From Kosakonia cowanii JCM 10956 = DSM 18146 (GTDB lineage: Bacteria > Pseudomonadota > Gammaproteobacteria > Enterobacterales > Enterobacteriaceae), in assembly GCF_001975225.1 (NCBI RefSeq), contig NZ_CP019445.1, positions 1,364,001 to 1,428,000 of the forward strand: 64,000 nt of DNA, in the 5' to 3' direction. How positions within the stretch are numbered: position 1 is the first letter of the stretch; each line of letters begins with the position of its first letter. Under the pieces are notes generated by a model. It made no database searches, was not told the DNA's origin, and saw nothing but the letters and a program-made list of their open reading frames with translations. Made by a program: the position numbers and the translations under genes. This document shows positions 47,730 to 56,557 of the stretch, piece by piece.

Positions 47730-50409
47730 TTTCTCCTCTCCCTCTCTCTGTGCCGCGCGTAATCTGCCCGCTCGCGCCATCCATGCGGATCACCTCGCCC
47801 TGCTGAAGCTGGCGGGTCACGCCGGGTACGCCAACAATCGCCGGAATGCCCATCTCGCGGGCGACGATGGCGGAGTGCGATAGCGTCGATCCGCGCTCGA
47901 CAATCAATCCGCTAAGACCCGGAAAGAGCGGTGCCCAGCCCGGATCGGTGCGCACGGTGCAGAGGATGGTGCCGTCCAGCCTGGCTGCCTCCTCCGGCGA
48001 GAGCACCAGGCTCACCGGCGCTTCCACCATGCCGGGGTAGCAGCCGGTGCCTTGCAGCTGCGTAATCTCTGCCGTCGGCTGCGGTGCGGCGTGTAAGGTT
48101 TGCTGCTGGTACAGCGTCTGGGTAAGAGAGAGGCGGTTAGCCGGCTCCTCCTCCTGCTGATAGCCCGCATATTCGGCGCGGCGCTGGGCGATAAGAGTGG
48201 TTAAGCCCGTTTGCACCGCCGTTCCCTCAAGCCCCTGGTAAATCTCCTCCCGTGTCAGCCAGAAGATATCCCGATCGCTCTCCAGCACACCTTCAAGTGC
48301 CAACTGGTGCCCCAGTTGAAGATAGATATCGCGGTAGAGGGCAAACATTTTTGTGCGGGTGAAGCGCATCGTTTCGCGGTGGTGGATCGCATGCCTCAGC
48401 CTGCTGAGATCGCGCTTGAAGCGCGCCAGCGCGCGTTTGCCACGCGTCTGCTGCAAACGGGAAAAGACTCTCTCTTCCGCTGCGGCCCGCAGCGTGCCCG
48501 TCGGCTTTGCGTGCACGGTTTCGCTGTTGAGGTAGTTACGCAGTACGTCAAACAGAAAACGGGGATCCTGGCGTAGCGTGATAGTTTCCAGCTTGAGTTC
48601 GCCAATGGTGCGATCGCCGTAGCGTTCGATGTAGTCGAGACACTGCTGGTAAAAGTGCTGGTCCAGCGCTTTCAGGCGAATAAGCAGATGGGCGCTGGCA
48701 TCGCTCTGAATCAGCGCCGCCAGCTGCGGGCGTTGGCGGGCATACTGGCTCAGCGCCAGCAGGTGCCGGGTCGGCTCCGTGCTGATAAGTTGCCCCTCGT
48801 CCGCCAGCAGATCGCCACTCATCTGCTGATGTTCATCGGGCCAGAGTTCGCGCAGCAGCGCCTGCACGTTGCCGTTGTAACGGGCCACATAAAAGTCATT
48901 CACAATTGGCGCAGTCCAGCGCGCCAGCAGGTGTTGATCAAGGTATTTAAGCCGGGCGATAAGCTCCGCCGGGGAGAGGGTGTGGAGAGCGTCGCGATCG
49001 ATATAACTCTGCGCAAGGGTGTAGTTATGCAAAAAGTCACGGATGCGCGGTTCAAGGGTGAAGAGCGCCCAGCCAACCCGTGCCCCCATCTTTAGCATTG
49101 CTGGCAGCGCGGCGACCTTTTCACAGGTGGAGAGCTGCTTATCCCTGATGGTGTCGACCGGCTCCTCCAGCCCCATCATCGCTTCCATATCACGCTTATT
49201 CATCCTGAACGACGGCAGCAGCAGCAGGGCGCGATACCAGTTCTGGATGTTGTAGTAGACCCGCCCGCGCACCAGGCTGAGCATATTGTCGGTGATGGCC
49301 CGGCGCTGGTCGCGCTCCCTGGCAGAGCAACCCACCAGTTGCAGGGTCTGCTCATATACGGTGGCGTAAGCGGCGCGGGCAAAGGAGAAGGTGAGCGGCG
49401 TCGTCACCCCGCAGTAAGACTCCTGAATATTGGCATTGTCACAGATCAGCGTCTCGCTCACGCAGCTGCTATCTTTCGGCAGATGGGTGATGGGGCGGGT
49501 TTGCAGCAGGTAGAGATGGTTATCTTTGAGCGTCCACTCAATGTCCTGCGGCGCGCGCAGCGCCCGGGCGATGGCGGCGCCCATATCGCGCAGGGCGAGG
49601 ATCTGCGCCGCCGTCAGTGAGGATGCCGCCGCCTGGTCGGCAGCAAGCTCCACCTCGCGGGTGCCGTTGCCGCGCTTGCGGTCAAAGACCACGGCGGTGG
49701 TTTTCTCGCTGAGGGATTGCGTGAAGCTATTGCCCTCTAGCGGCACGCTAAATTCGTCGGTGCTGCACTGCCCGGAGACGATCCCCTCCCCGCTGCCCCA
49801 GGCGGCGGAGATAAGCATCGTCCGGCGCGACCCGCTGACCGGGTGCGCGGTAAACAGCACGCCTGACACCTCGCCTTCGACCATCTCCTGAATAATGACC
49901 GAACAGTGGATCGCGCTTAGCGCCAGCCCTTTGCGCAGGCGGTAGGCCATGGCGCGCGCGCTCCATGTCGACATCATCACCCCTTTTACCGCATCCACCA
50001 GCTGCTGCTTGCCGCGCTGAAACAGAAAGCTGTCCATCTGCCCGGCAAACGAGGCCTGGCGGGCATCTTCATCGCTGCAGGAAGATCGCACCGCCCAGAG
50101 CATCTCGCCATCAAGGGCGTCGAGCGCCTGCATCAGCGGTTCCGGCAGCGGTAGCCGGGCAAGGCGCGCGCTGATTTTCCCGGCAAGGGTTTCAACCTGA
50201 TCGGCGGGCATCAGTGGTGAGAGTTGCGCTATCAACTGCGCGGCTTTTGCATCGCAGCGCAGCATCTCATCCATCGCGCTGGCGGGGATCACCCACCAGT
50301 TCGGTACCGGATAGCCGTGGGCAGTGAGCCACAACAGGTTGGCTGCCTTGCCGCCCAGTTGCTGCTCATCGAGGGTAGCCGCCTCTGCGGCAGAGTAGAG
50401 ATAGTTCAC
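47710..50409 (-). CDS. PEP-synthase/rifampicin-phosphotransferase-like enzyme
   Basis: The 899-residue protein has an N-terminal ATP-grasp region of the PPDK/PEP synthase type (LGGKAANL, AVRSSCSDEDARQASFAGQMDS, VIIQEMVEGEVSGVLFTAHP, DIEWTLKDNHLYLLQTRPI). A long middle region follows, then a C-terminal swivelling phosphohistidine domain with GLIVERGSTLSHSAIVARE, where His845 is the phospho-carrier. It lacks a recognisable PEP/pyruvate TIM-barrel domain, so it is more like rifampicin phosphotransferase or the ATP-dependent ligase PigC than a true PEP synthase. The substrate is unknown. It starts at a GTG (50407-50409) with AAGGAG five bases upstream, 11 bases after the HMG-CoA reductase fusion gene. 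Confidence 0.85.
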   Translation of the reverse strand: MNYLYSAAEAATLDEQQLGGKAANLLWLTAHGYPVPNWWVIPASAMDEMLRCDAKAAQLIAQLSPLMPADQVETLAGKISARLARLPLPEPLMQALDALDGEMLWAVRSSCSDEDARQASFAGQMDSFLFQRGKQQLVDAVKGVMMSTWSARAMAYRLRKGLALSAIHCSVIIQEMVEGEVSGVLFTAHPVSGSRRTMLISAAWGSGEGIVSGQCSTDEFSVPLEGNSFTQSLSEKTTAVVFDRKRGNGTREVELAADQAAASSLTAAQILALRDMGAAIARALRAPQDIEWTLKDNHLYLLQTRPITHLPKDSSCVSETLICDNANIQESYCGVTTPLTFSFARAAYATVYEQTLQLVGCSARERDQRRAITDNMLSLVRGRVYYNIQNWYRALLLLPSFRMNKRDMEAMMGLEEPVDTIRDKQLSTCEKVAALPAMLKMGARVGWALFTLEPRIRDFLHNYTLAQSYIDRDALHTLSPAELIARLKYLDQHLLARWTAPIVNDFYVARYNGNVQALLRELWPDEHQQMSGDLLADEGQLISTEPTRHLLALSQYARQRPQLAALIQSDASAHLLIRLKALDQHFYQQCLDYIERYGDRTIGELKLETITLRQDPRFLFDVLRNYLNSETVHAKPTGTLRAAAEERVFSRLQQTRGKRALARFKRDLSRLRHAIHHRETMRFTRTKMFALYRDIYLQLGHQLALEGVLESDRDIFWLTREEIYQGLEGTAVQTGLTTLIAQRRAEYAGYQQEEEPANRLSLTQTLYQQQTLHAAPQPTAEITQLQGTGCYPGMVEAPVSLVLSPEEAARLDGTILCTVRTDPGWAPLFPGLSGLIVERGSTLSHSAIVAREMGIPAIVGVPGVTRQLQQGEVIRMDGASGQITRGTERGRGENEPTVD

Positions 50410-50420
50410 GGTAACTCCTT

Positions 50421-53051
50421 TTAGATCCGTTGTTGGCTAAGCTCGACCAGATGCCCCCAGGTGCGCAAAAGGGCGGGGAACCAGGGCCGTGGCTTGACGT
50501 GATGAAGCATCAGGTAAAACGACAACCGGCGCAGGCCGAAGTCGCGCAGGGCGAGGCAGAAACCGCGATACCACTCCCCGGCATCGATAGCGGTGCCCAG
50601 CCGCGTCGCCAGCTGGCTGCGGTGAAACGCCACGTGATGTAACAGCGTTTGCAGCGTGGTGCGCTCATCGAGCGTCCACGTTAATAGCTCAGCCAGATCG
50701 CGTTGCGGGACATGCAGCGTCGCCAGCTCCCAGTCCCAGCAGCACAGCCGCGAATCCTCCCGGCGCAGCGCGATGTTGCGCGGGCTGAAGTCGTTATGCA
50801 CCAGCGTTCTCGGCAGCGTCGCCAGCTCGCGCCACTGCGCCGCGCTGTTTTCGGCGCAGTCCAGCCAGTGATGCAGCAGCGATGTGGTGAAAAGCTGTGG
50901 CGCAGTGCGATGGCTGAAGGCGGCGATGGCCTGCCACAGCGGCACCATGCTGTTGATGGTGTCGACCGAGGGGAAATCGATATGGCAAAAGGTGGTTTGC
51001 AGGTCATCATGGCGGCGATACCAGAGCGCATGGATATCGGCGATGCCCCGCAGCGCGGCATCGATCTGCGGCTGCTGCCAGCGCACGCCGCTGGAGAGGC
51101 TGTTAAGCAGCACTTCTTCCCCGAGCAGTTCCTCAATGATGACGCTCTGTTGTCCCTCTTCGTAGGTGCCGTAGAGCGTCGGCACATGGCGGGTAAAGGC
51201 GGGATCGCTTTGCGTGATAAGCGCCATCTCCCTTTCCCGCGCGTGGCTGAACTCGCTGGCAGGGAGCAGACGTGCAAGCAGTTCGGCAAGCTCGGGCGTG
51301 CAGCCTGCCGCCAGCGAGTGCAGCAGTTGGGTTATCGCATCGGTTGGCGGTTTGTGCTTCAGTAGCGCCGCCACCTGTGTGCCATCTTCACGCTGAAGTC
51401 GATAGGCAAACAGGCCGACGGGCAGCGTCGCGCTATGCGAACTGAGCGCCGTCAAAATACTGTCCTGGTTTCCCTGCCAGCGCATCGGAGCGATGTGTGC
51501 AGGTGGTTGTTCGCCCCACGCAGCGGTATAGCGGGCGTGCTGAAAGCAGCGGTGAAGCGGATCGCCTCCCCTCCTGCCCGGCGGCGCGGTACGCCGCTGC
51601 CGCCCAAGCCGTTCGTGGGATTTGGCAAATTCGTCGCTCGCCAGCGCGCTGAGGGTTGAGATATCGAGCGCCAGGCAAAATGAGGCGATGATCTCCGCCA
51701 GCCTTTCGCTGCCGTTGGCACCCTGGCAGCCCAGCATTTGCAGGCACTCAGCCTGGTCGGGAAGCGTGGTCCCGCCGCCGACGGTGCCAATCACCAGCGC
51801 CGGAAGCGTCATGCTGCAATAGACGTTGCCCTCGGGCGTGAGGCGCATTTGCAGCTGCGAGAGGGAGGATTCATGGCTACAGGCGATATCCTGGCCGAGC
51901 GCGGTAAACATCGCCGCGATGACGTTGGCGGTATTAATATTTACCCCGGTCATGCCGGCAGCGACGGAGCCTTCACAAAAGCCCTGAAACGCCCCGACCA
52001 GTTGCGCTGGCTCAATGCGCAGACGGCTGCGGCAGGCGGCAGCGGTGAGCGTTGCCTCGGCGATAACCTGGGTTCCCCTGCCCTGCGCAAAGCTGCTCCA
52101 CGAGCTTTTCTTATCGCTGGAGAGGTTGCTTTCCAGAATGTAGCGCTGGGGAGTTAACGCCAGCGGAAGGTGCGCGAGGATCCAGCGGCACGCCTGCCAG
52201 GTGCAGGTGGTGGTCATATTCTGCCCGGCGGCATCGGCGGTGTGATAGGTAAAGGTCAGATGCACGGCATTACCGATGATGCGCGGCGTCAGGCTGGTGA
52301 GGCGCGCAAAACGCGAGTGCTGGCGCACAATGTCGCTGATGTCGGTGAAATAGTCTTCGGCCCAGGCACAGAACGCGAGCGCGTCGCGCACTGAGGGAAA
52401 TTCGAAGCGCGGCGAACGCATCATCCGTTGACCGGTGACGCGCGCTGTCGCCCCGCCGCTGTGGGTGATGGCGCTGGCACCGCGCGAAACGGAGGCCACC
52501 AGCGCCCCTTCGCTGGTCGCCAGCGGCGCGTAAAAGATCCCTTTCGCGCGCCAGCCGTTGATCAGCAGCGGACCGGCAATGCCGACGGGAACTTCAACCG
52601 AGCCGATAAACCCCTCAAGATGGCTTTGCAGCTTTTCCGCCTGCAGGCGGGTGGTAGCGATCTGGTTTAAAGTGTGGCCGGTGTGCTGACGCAGCCAGGT
52701 CAGCCTCGTTTGCCGCGCCTTCTCGCTCCAGTCGTAGAGATGGCGGCGGGGTAAGGTGGCGGCACTTTCAGGGGTTTCTTCGTGCGGGCGGCACAGCTTG
52801 AGCTGCCAGTAGCACTGTTTATTCTCCTGCGGCGAGCGGCAGGTTAATGTCGCCAGCCACTGCCCGCTCTGCTGACGCTCTTTATGCAGGATTTTTAGCG
52901 CCGGGAGCTGCACCGCCCGATCGTAGAGAGATAACGCGCGCTGCGGGTCCGTGATAAAGGCATTACAGCGATCTTCGCTTTCAAATAAGAGTGTAAACTC
53001 AGCCGGGCGTATATCGACAATTGTCGCCGTAATTAACGATTCCATCATCAT
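50421..53051 (-). CDS. Class I HMG-CoA reductase fused to an aminoglycoside-phosphotransferase-like kinase domain
   Basis: Residues about 110-490 form an HMG-CoA reductase catalytic domain of class I (eukaryote/archaeal type): EGFIGSVEVPVGIAGP (catalytic Glu at about 145), PLATSEGALVASVSRGASAI, SDKKSSWSSFAQGRG (catalytic Lys), IGTVGGGT, and DEFAKSHERL with the catalytic His479. There is no membrane anchor. Residues about 540-876 form an APH/choline-kinase-like domain with VHNDFSPRNIAL (catalytic loop, His752-Asp754) and CCWDWELA (metal-binding Asp). The reductase would reduce a thioester to an alcohol with NADPH and the kinase would phosphorylate a hydroxyl; coupling of the two is inference. 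No other mevalonate-pathway gene is in the window. Three consecutive ATGs (53051, 53048, 53045) follow AAGGGAAGGG; I use the first. 17 bases after the UbiA gene. Confidence 0.88.
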   Translation of the reverse strand: MMMESLITATIVDIRPAEFTLLFESEDRCNAFITDPQRALSLYDRAVQLPALKILHKERQQSGQWLATLTCRSPQENKQCYWQLKLCRPHEETPESAATLPRRHLYDWSEKARQTRLTWLRQHTGHTLNQIATTRLQAEKLQSHLEGFIGSVEVPVGIAGPLLINGWRAKGIFYAPLATSEGALVASVSRGASAITHSGGATARVTGQRMMRSPRFEFPSVRDALAFCAWAEDYFTDISDIVRQHSRFARLTSLTPRIIGNAVHLTFTYHTADAAGQNMTTTCTWQACRWILAHLPLALTPQRYILESNLSSDKKSSWSSFAQGRGTQVIAEATLTAAACRSRLRIEPAQLVGAFQGFCEGSVAAGMTGVNINTANVIAAMFTALGQDIACSHESSLSQLQMRLTPEGNVYCSMTLPALVIGTVGGGTTLPDQAECLQMLGCQGANGSERLAEIIASFCLALDISTLSALASDEFAKSHERLGRQRRTAPPGRRGGDPLHRCFQHARYTAAWGEQPPAHIAPMRWQGNQDSILTALSSHSATLPVGLFAYRLQREDGTQVAALLKHKPPTDAITQLLHSLAAGCTPELAELLARLLPASEFSHAREREMALITQSDPAFTRHVPTLYGTYEEGQQSVIIEELLGEEVLLNSLSSGVRWQQPQIDAALRGIADIHALWYRRHDDLQTTFCHIDFPSVDTINSMVPLWQAIAAFSHRTAPQLFTTSLLHHWLDCAENSAAQWRELATLPRTLVHNDFSPRNIALRREDSRLCCWDWELATLHVPQRDLAELLTWTLDERTTLQTLLHHVAFHRSQLATRLGTAIDAGEWYRGFCLALRDFGLRRLSFYLMLHHVKPRPWFPALLRTWGHLVELSQQRI

Positions 53052-53068
53052 TATTCCCTTCCCTTGCG

Positions 53069-53986
53069 CTACAAATATATTTCAACAATACACAGCAAAT
53101 ATCCTGTCAGCATTGCCATGCCGACCATCGTTTCATTTCTTTTTCTGTTCTGTTGATTGGCATTAATCAGAAAAATCAGCAACTGGCTTATGGTGAAGAA
53201 ATTAATAAAAGCACTTGCCGCATAAAACCAGATTGATACCGCACCGGTTTTGCACAAAATAAGAAAATACTGCACGATAACCATCAATATCAGCAGGCCG
53301 ATAATCATCAATACCGACAGGGGCCGACCATATAATTGCGACCAGCTAGTGAGCTCTTCGCGATCCTCGTCCGGCCCTTTACATTTCCGGGTAATTTCAA
53401 AACTTAATCCGCATAAGAAGGCGAGCAGCATCAGCAAAATAAGCGGCAGATTAAGCGTTGCCGCAGGCGAGGCGAGGGTTGCCAGCCAGCCGATAACAAA
53501 CGGCATCACCAGCGTGTGGGAGAGCGCATAGAGGGAGAAGTGCTGTTTAAGCCACTCGGCGGCGAAAAACTCTTTTGTCATCAGGATAGTCCAGCAGAGC
53601 AGCAGCCCCCAACTTAGCCATATCTGCGGCTCGCCCTCGCTGAGCAGCGCGATGCCGCCCAGCTGGATCAGCACGCAGAGCGCGCCGAGGCACTTCAGGT
53701 GAGTGAGGCTGATAATGCCCTGCTGCAATACTCTCTGCGGGTGGTGAAGGCAGTCATCCGTATAATCTTTATGTTCATCCAGCACGCGGAGCAGCAGAAA
53801 AAAGGAGAGTGACAGCAGGCAACCGAGAGCAATTTTTACCGGGCTAATACTCTCTTGTGCGGGTATTGCGACTGAAAAAGATAAAAACCAGAGAATAAAA
53901 AAGAGCGGGGTATTGGTTAATGGAAAACGTTCATTTACCCATAACATCATTCGTGAAAACAGCGATCTATTTTCTATAGTGGTCAT
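53069..53986 (-). CDS. UbiA-like membrane prenyltransferase
   Basis: The 305-residue polytopic protein (about eight or nine hydrophobic segments) has a first aspartate-rich motif RVLDEHKDYTDD (Asp70, Asp74, Asp77-78) followed by HHPQRVLQQGIISL. Its second motif region FEITRKCKGPDEDREELTSWS lies where UbiA proteins carry their second aspartate-rich loop. Such enzymes attach prenyl chains to aromatic or polar acceptors. I start at MTTIENRSLF (ATG complement 53984-53986) with GGGAG five bases upstream. As first gene of the operon it is followed by the HMG-CoA reductase fusion after 17 bases. The substrate is unknown. Confidence 0.82.
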   Translation of the reverse strand: MTTIENRSLFSRMMLWVNERFPLTNTPLFFILWFLSFSVAIPAQESISPVKIALGCLLSLSFFLLLRVLDEHKDYTDDCLHHPQRVLQQGIISLTHLKCLGALCVLIQLGGIALLSEGEPQIWLSWGLLLCWTILMTKEFFAAEWLKQHFSLYALSHTLVMPFVIGWLATLASPAATLNLPLILLMLLAFLCGLSFEITRKCKGPDEDREELTSWSQLYGRPLSVLMIIGLLILMVIVQYFLILCKTGAVSIWFYAASAFINFFTISQLLIFLINANQQNRKRNETMVGMAMLTGYLLCIVEIYL

Positions 53987-54262
53987 AGCAACTCCCTGTA
54001 AATAATTATCCGAAAACAGAAAGATCGACACCGTTAATTACATTAATAACGAGAAAACTCTGCAAATAAATAAAATAGCAGTGCGCGCAGAGCCAATATA
54101 ATTCTCCACCACTGCAGTTTCATTTAAAAAAATCGACTGATGTGATCGCTCTCTAATAATATTAAGAAGTTATTACTTATTCGTTATAAAAGACGAAACA
54201 ATAATATTCTTCCCTTAGTGCTTTTAGGATTAAATTATTTGATTACGTTGGGAGCAGGAAAT
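53987..54262 (-). promoter_or_regulatory. AT-rich promoter region of the lipid operon
   Basis: This 276-base gene-free stretch is strongly A+T rich, in contrast to the operon it precedes. It must contain the promoter for the seven minus-strand genes. I see no clear operator or well-scoring promoter elements. Confidence 0.4.
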
Positions 54263-54290
54263 AAAAAAGGCCACGCTGACAAGCATGGCC
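54263..54290 (-). terminator. Terminator after the togT-like gene
   Basis: On the minus strand GGCCATGC-TTGTCA-GCGTGGCC is followed by a run of six T residues, a clear intrinsic terminator 16 bases after the symporter stop codon. Confidence 0.88.
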
Positions 54291-54306
54291 TTGATGAGCG
54301 GTAACG

Positions 54307-55851
54307 TTAGCTCAGCGAGGAGGTGGGTGTGGCTGATTTTAATGCGGGTTGCGGTACGTCGCTCCACAGGGTGTCGTAAGCGTGGCCGGTGAGATCCTCA
54401 ACAATATGGCGCGCTTGTGGCGTCACGTTTTGCTTCAGGCCGCCCGCCTTCAGGCGATCGAGCTCTTCGACGAAGATGCGGTGCGTGCGCTTATTGAGAT
54501 GGAAGGTCAGTGCCTGCCATAGCGCCACCAGCAGCAGACCAACGGTGCCGACAAACAGCAGCATCACAATGGTGTTGATCGCTTCCTGCGGCTGCACCTG
54601 GCTGCCTTTTACGAAACCACCGCTTTGCAGCAGCAGCCCCACCGCAAAGGTTGCGATGGCCACCGTGGTTTTGCGTGAGAAGGTCATCACCGCGGCGAAC
54701 AGCCCTTCGCGGCGCTGGCGCGTCACCATTTCGTCAATATCAGGAATAAACGGGAAGACGTTCCACGGCGTGAACTCCAGCACGCAGCGCCCCACCTGAT
54801 AGACCCCGGCGAGGATCACCAGCATCAGCACTTTGTGCTCAGTCGGGAATTGATAGACCAGGAAGAAGCCCGCCAGGCAGATCATCATCAGGCTATAGGC
54901 GAACACATAGAGGCGCGAAGGGCCAAATTTGATGATCGCCACCCCTGCCGCCAGCGTCACCGGCAGGCCGACAATGCTCATCGACAGCAGCGTGCCCGCC
55001 AGTGATGACGAGACATTCAGGCAGTAGACGCAGAAGAAAACGAACACCGTGTTGTAGACATCTTTTGCGGTAAAGGAGAAGAGGTAGATCGCCAGATGTT
55101 TACGAAAGGCACGGATTTTAAGCGTAGAGGCATAATCTTTAAACAGCGCGCCAATGCCGTAGAGCGTCTGCGCCATGCTGCGCTTCTGCGCCGCTTTCTC
55201 CATCTCGGCCAGCATCTCCGGCGTTAACTCGCGCTCCCAGGTGACGCGCCAGGAGATAAAGACGCAGACCATAAAGAGCACCGCGAAGACAATGCCGTTG
55301 ATGAGATACGCATCAGCATTCTTCTCGCCCAGCCAGCCAATCAGCAAGCCCGGGATAAAGGTGGCGAGAAAGGTGCCGGACGCGGAAAGAAACATGCGGC
55401 AGGTTGAGAGCTTGGTGCGATCGTTAAAATCTTTCGTCATCTCTGATGGCAGCGTCTCCCACGGGATCAGCACCATCGCGGCGATGATCTCAAAAGCGAG
55501 ATAGACGGCGAGATAGAACCAGAAGTTCATGCCGTTGAGCCAGAGCAGGACATAGACCAGCATTAACGGCGCGCCAATCAACAGAAAGAAGCGGCGGCGG
55601 CCAAACTTTTTGCCTAAGGCATTTTTATAGAAGTGGTCGGTAAAGCTGCCCATAAACAGGCTGACGATGGCGTCAACGATGCGGGCAATGGCCACAATAG
55701 AGGCGGCTTGCAGCGGTGACAGGCCGACAAAGGTGGTGTAGTAGAAGAGCAGCCAGGCACCGATCACCGTAAAGGCACCGCCGCCCATAATATCCGTCAT
55801 GCCGTAGCCAATGCTGACAGGGATGGTGACTTTACGCTGTTTACGACTCAT
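54307..55851 (-). CDS. togT: GPH-family sugar:cation symporter, TogT-like (oligogalacturonide transporter)
   Basis: The 514-residue membrane protein belongs to the glycoside-pentoside-hexuronide symporters within the MFS: about twelve hydrophobic segments, GYGMTDIMGGG in the first segment, DAIVSLFMGSFTDH and KKFGRRRFFLL in the first loop, and PWETLPSEMTKDFNDRTKL after segment four. TogT of pectin-degrading enterobacteria imports oligogalacturonides and is the closest type I recognise, a reading supported by the pectinesterase at 62222-63298. Start: I prefer the ATG at 55851, five bases after a GGGAGG site; ATGs at 55854 and 55866 are alternatives. The exact substrate is inferred. Confidence 0.8.
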   Translation of the reverse strand: MSRKQRKVTIPVSIGYGMTDIMGGGAFTVIGAWLLFYYTTFVGLSPLQAASIVAIARIVDAIVSLFMGSFTDHFYKNALGKKFGRRRFFLLIGAPLMLVYVLLWLNGMNFWFYLAVYLAFEIIAAMVLIPWETLPSEMTKDFNDRTKLSTCRMFLSASGTFLATFIPGLLIGWLGEKNADAYLINGIVFAVLFMVCVFISWRVTWERELTPEMLAEMEKAAQKRSMAQTLYGIGALFKDYASTLKIRAFRKHLAIYLFSFTAKDVYNTVFVFFCVYCLNVSSSLAGTLLSMSIVGLPVTLAAGVAIIKFGPSRLYVFAYSLMMICLAGFFLVYQFPTEHKVLMLVILAGVYQVGRCVLEFTPWNVFPFIPDIDEMVTRQRREGLFAAVMTFSRKTTVAIATFAVGLLLQSGGFVKGSQVQPQEAINTIVMLLFVGTVGLLLVALWQALTFHLNKRTHRIFVEELDRLKAGGLKQNVTPQARHIVEDLTGHAYDTLWSDVPQPALKSATPTSSLS

Positions 55852-56150
55852 CATCCCCTCCCGCATTTTGATTAATCATTTTAGTTATCAGAGACATAAA
55901 AACCCCATATAAGGATTATCGCGTTAACCGCTGGCCGCTGTTTTACGCAGCCAGATTGAGGACGCATGCTTCACGGCACCCACGTTATCTCTGCTGATGA
56001 TTTCAAGTCTACTACCATACAAGATGAAGTGATGAAATTGTGAGCTTCGTTATAAGCCGGGAAAAATAACGCGTTGAGGGGATTAAAAAGTCAAAAAATG
56101 CGAGGCAGCGCTGAGTTTATTGCGCCTGACGTGCATCTGCACTGATGACC
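55852..56150. promoter_or_regulatory. Gene-free region upstream of the togT-like gene
   Basis: About 300 bases without a convincing ORF; presumably the promoter region of the symporter gene. I looked for a KdgR-type operator (RAAAYRNYRTTTY) and did not find one here. Confidence 0.35.
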
Positions 56151-56291
56151 TCAAGCGGTGCGGAAAAAGAGGGGGTGAACCTGTTCATCAATCAATAAGA
56201 GAAGACCCGCCGCTGACGGGCCGTGCGTTAGCGCGCACAGTTCATTCCAGTAGCTGTAGCGCATGACGAGGTGGAAGCGCTCACTTTTCAT
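56151..56291 (-). CDS. Hypothetical 46-residue protein
   Basis: A small ORF starting MKSERFHLVMRYSYWNEL and ending EQVHPLFFRTA. Its ATG lies inside the last codons of the preceding small ORF (11-base overlap), which suggests translational coupling. I do not recognise it. The compact overlap and plausible amino-acid composition make it more likely real than a random ORF, but it is unproven. Confidence 0.4.
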   Translation of the reverse strand: MKSERFHLVMRYSYWNELCALTHGPSAAGLLLLIDEQVHPLFFRTA

Positions 56292-56448
56292 CGTAAATCC
56301 ACATTGAGGGGTGGTAGTCGAGACCGTAGAGCAGGCCAAAAGGGATAAGCAGCGCGACATGGCGCCCGGAATCAAACTCCCCCTCCTCTACCGGCACACT
56401 CAGCGGTGGGGTGAGGCGTGAAAGCCATTGTTGCAGCCGTTGTTTCAT
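56281..56448 (-). CDS. Hypothetical 55-residue protein
   Basis: A small ORF starting MKQRLQQWLSRLTPPL, with HVALLIPFGLLYGLDYHPSMW near the C terminus. A GGAG ribosome-binding site lies 9 bases before the ATG. It is downstream of the bud operon terminator, so it needs its own promoter. I do not recognise the family. A longer reading to 56595 would start inside the terminator and is rejected. Confidence 0.45.
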   Translation of the reverse strand: MKQRLQQWLSRLTPPLSVPVEEGEFDSGRHVALLIPFGLLYGLDYHPSMWIYDEK

Positions 56449-56557
56449 CAGCACGTACTCCAGCAGAGGGTTGATGCTGTCAGTAAAACGCACTTTGTTG
56501 CGCAACCAAAACGACAATTTCTTCGCTCGTTTACCGAAAAACGCAAAAGGTGTAGAT

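Noticed and set aside
50421..53051. Two separate genes instead of an HMGR-kinase fusion
   Set aside because: The reading frame is continuous through the linker (nt about 51430-51610) and no internal ribosome-binding site with a good start precedes the kinase part; a frameshift fusion artefact cannot be fully excluded.
10689..54300. Search for an integrase, IS element or a second copy of the tRNA 3' end
   Set aside because: None seen by eye, so the accessory region is not annotated as a defined mobile element.
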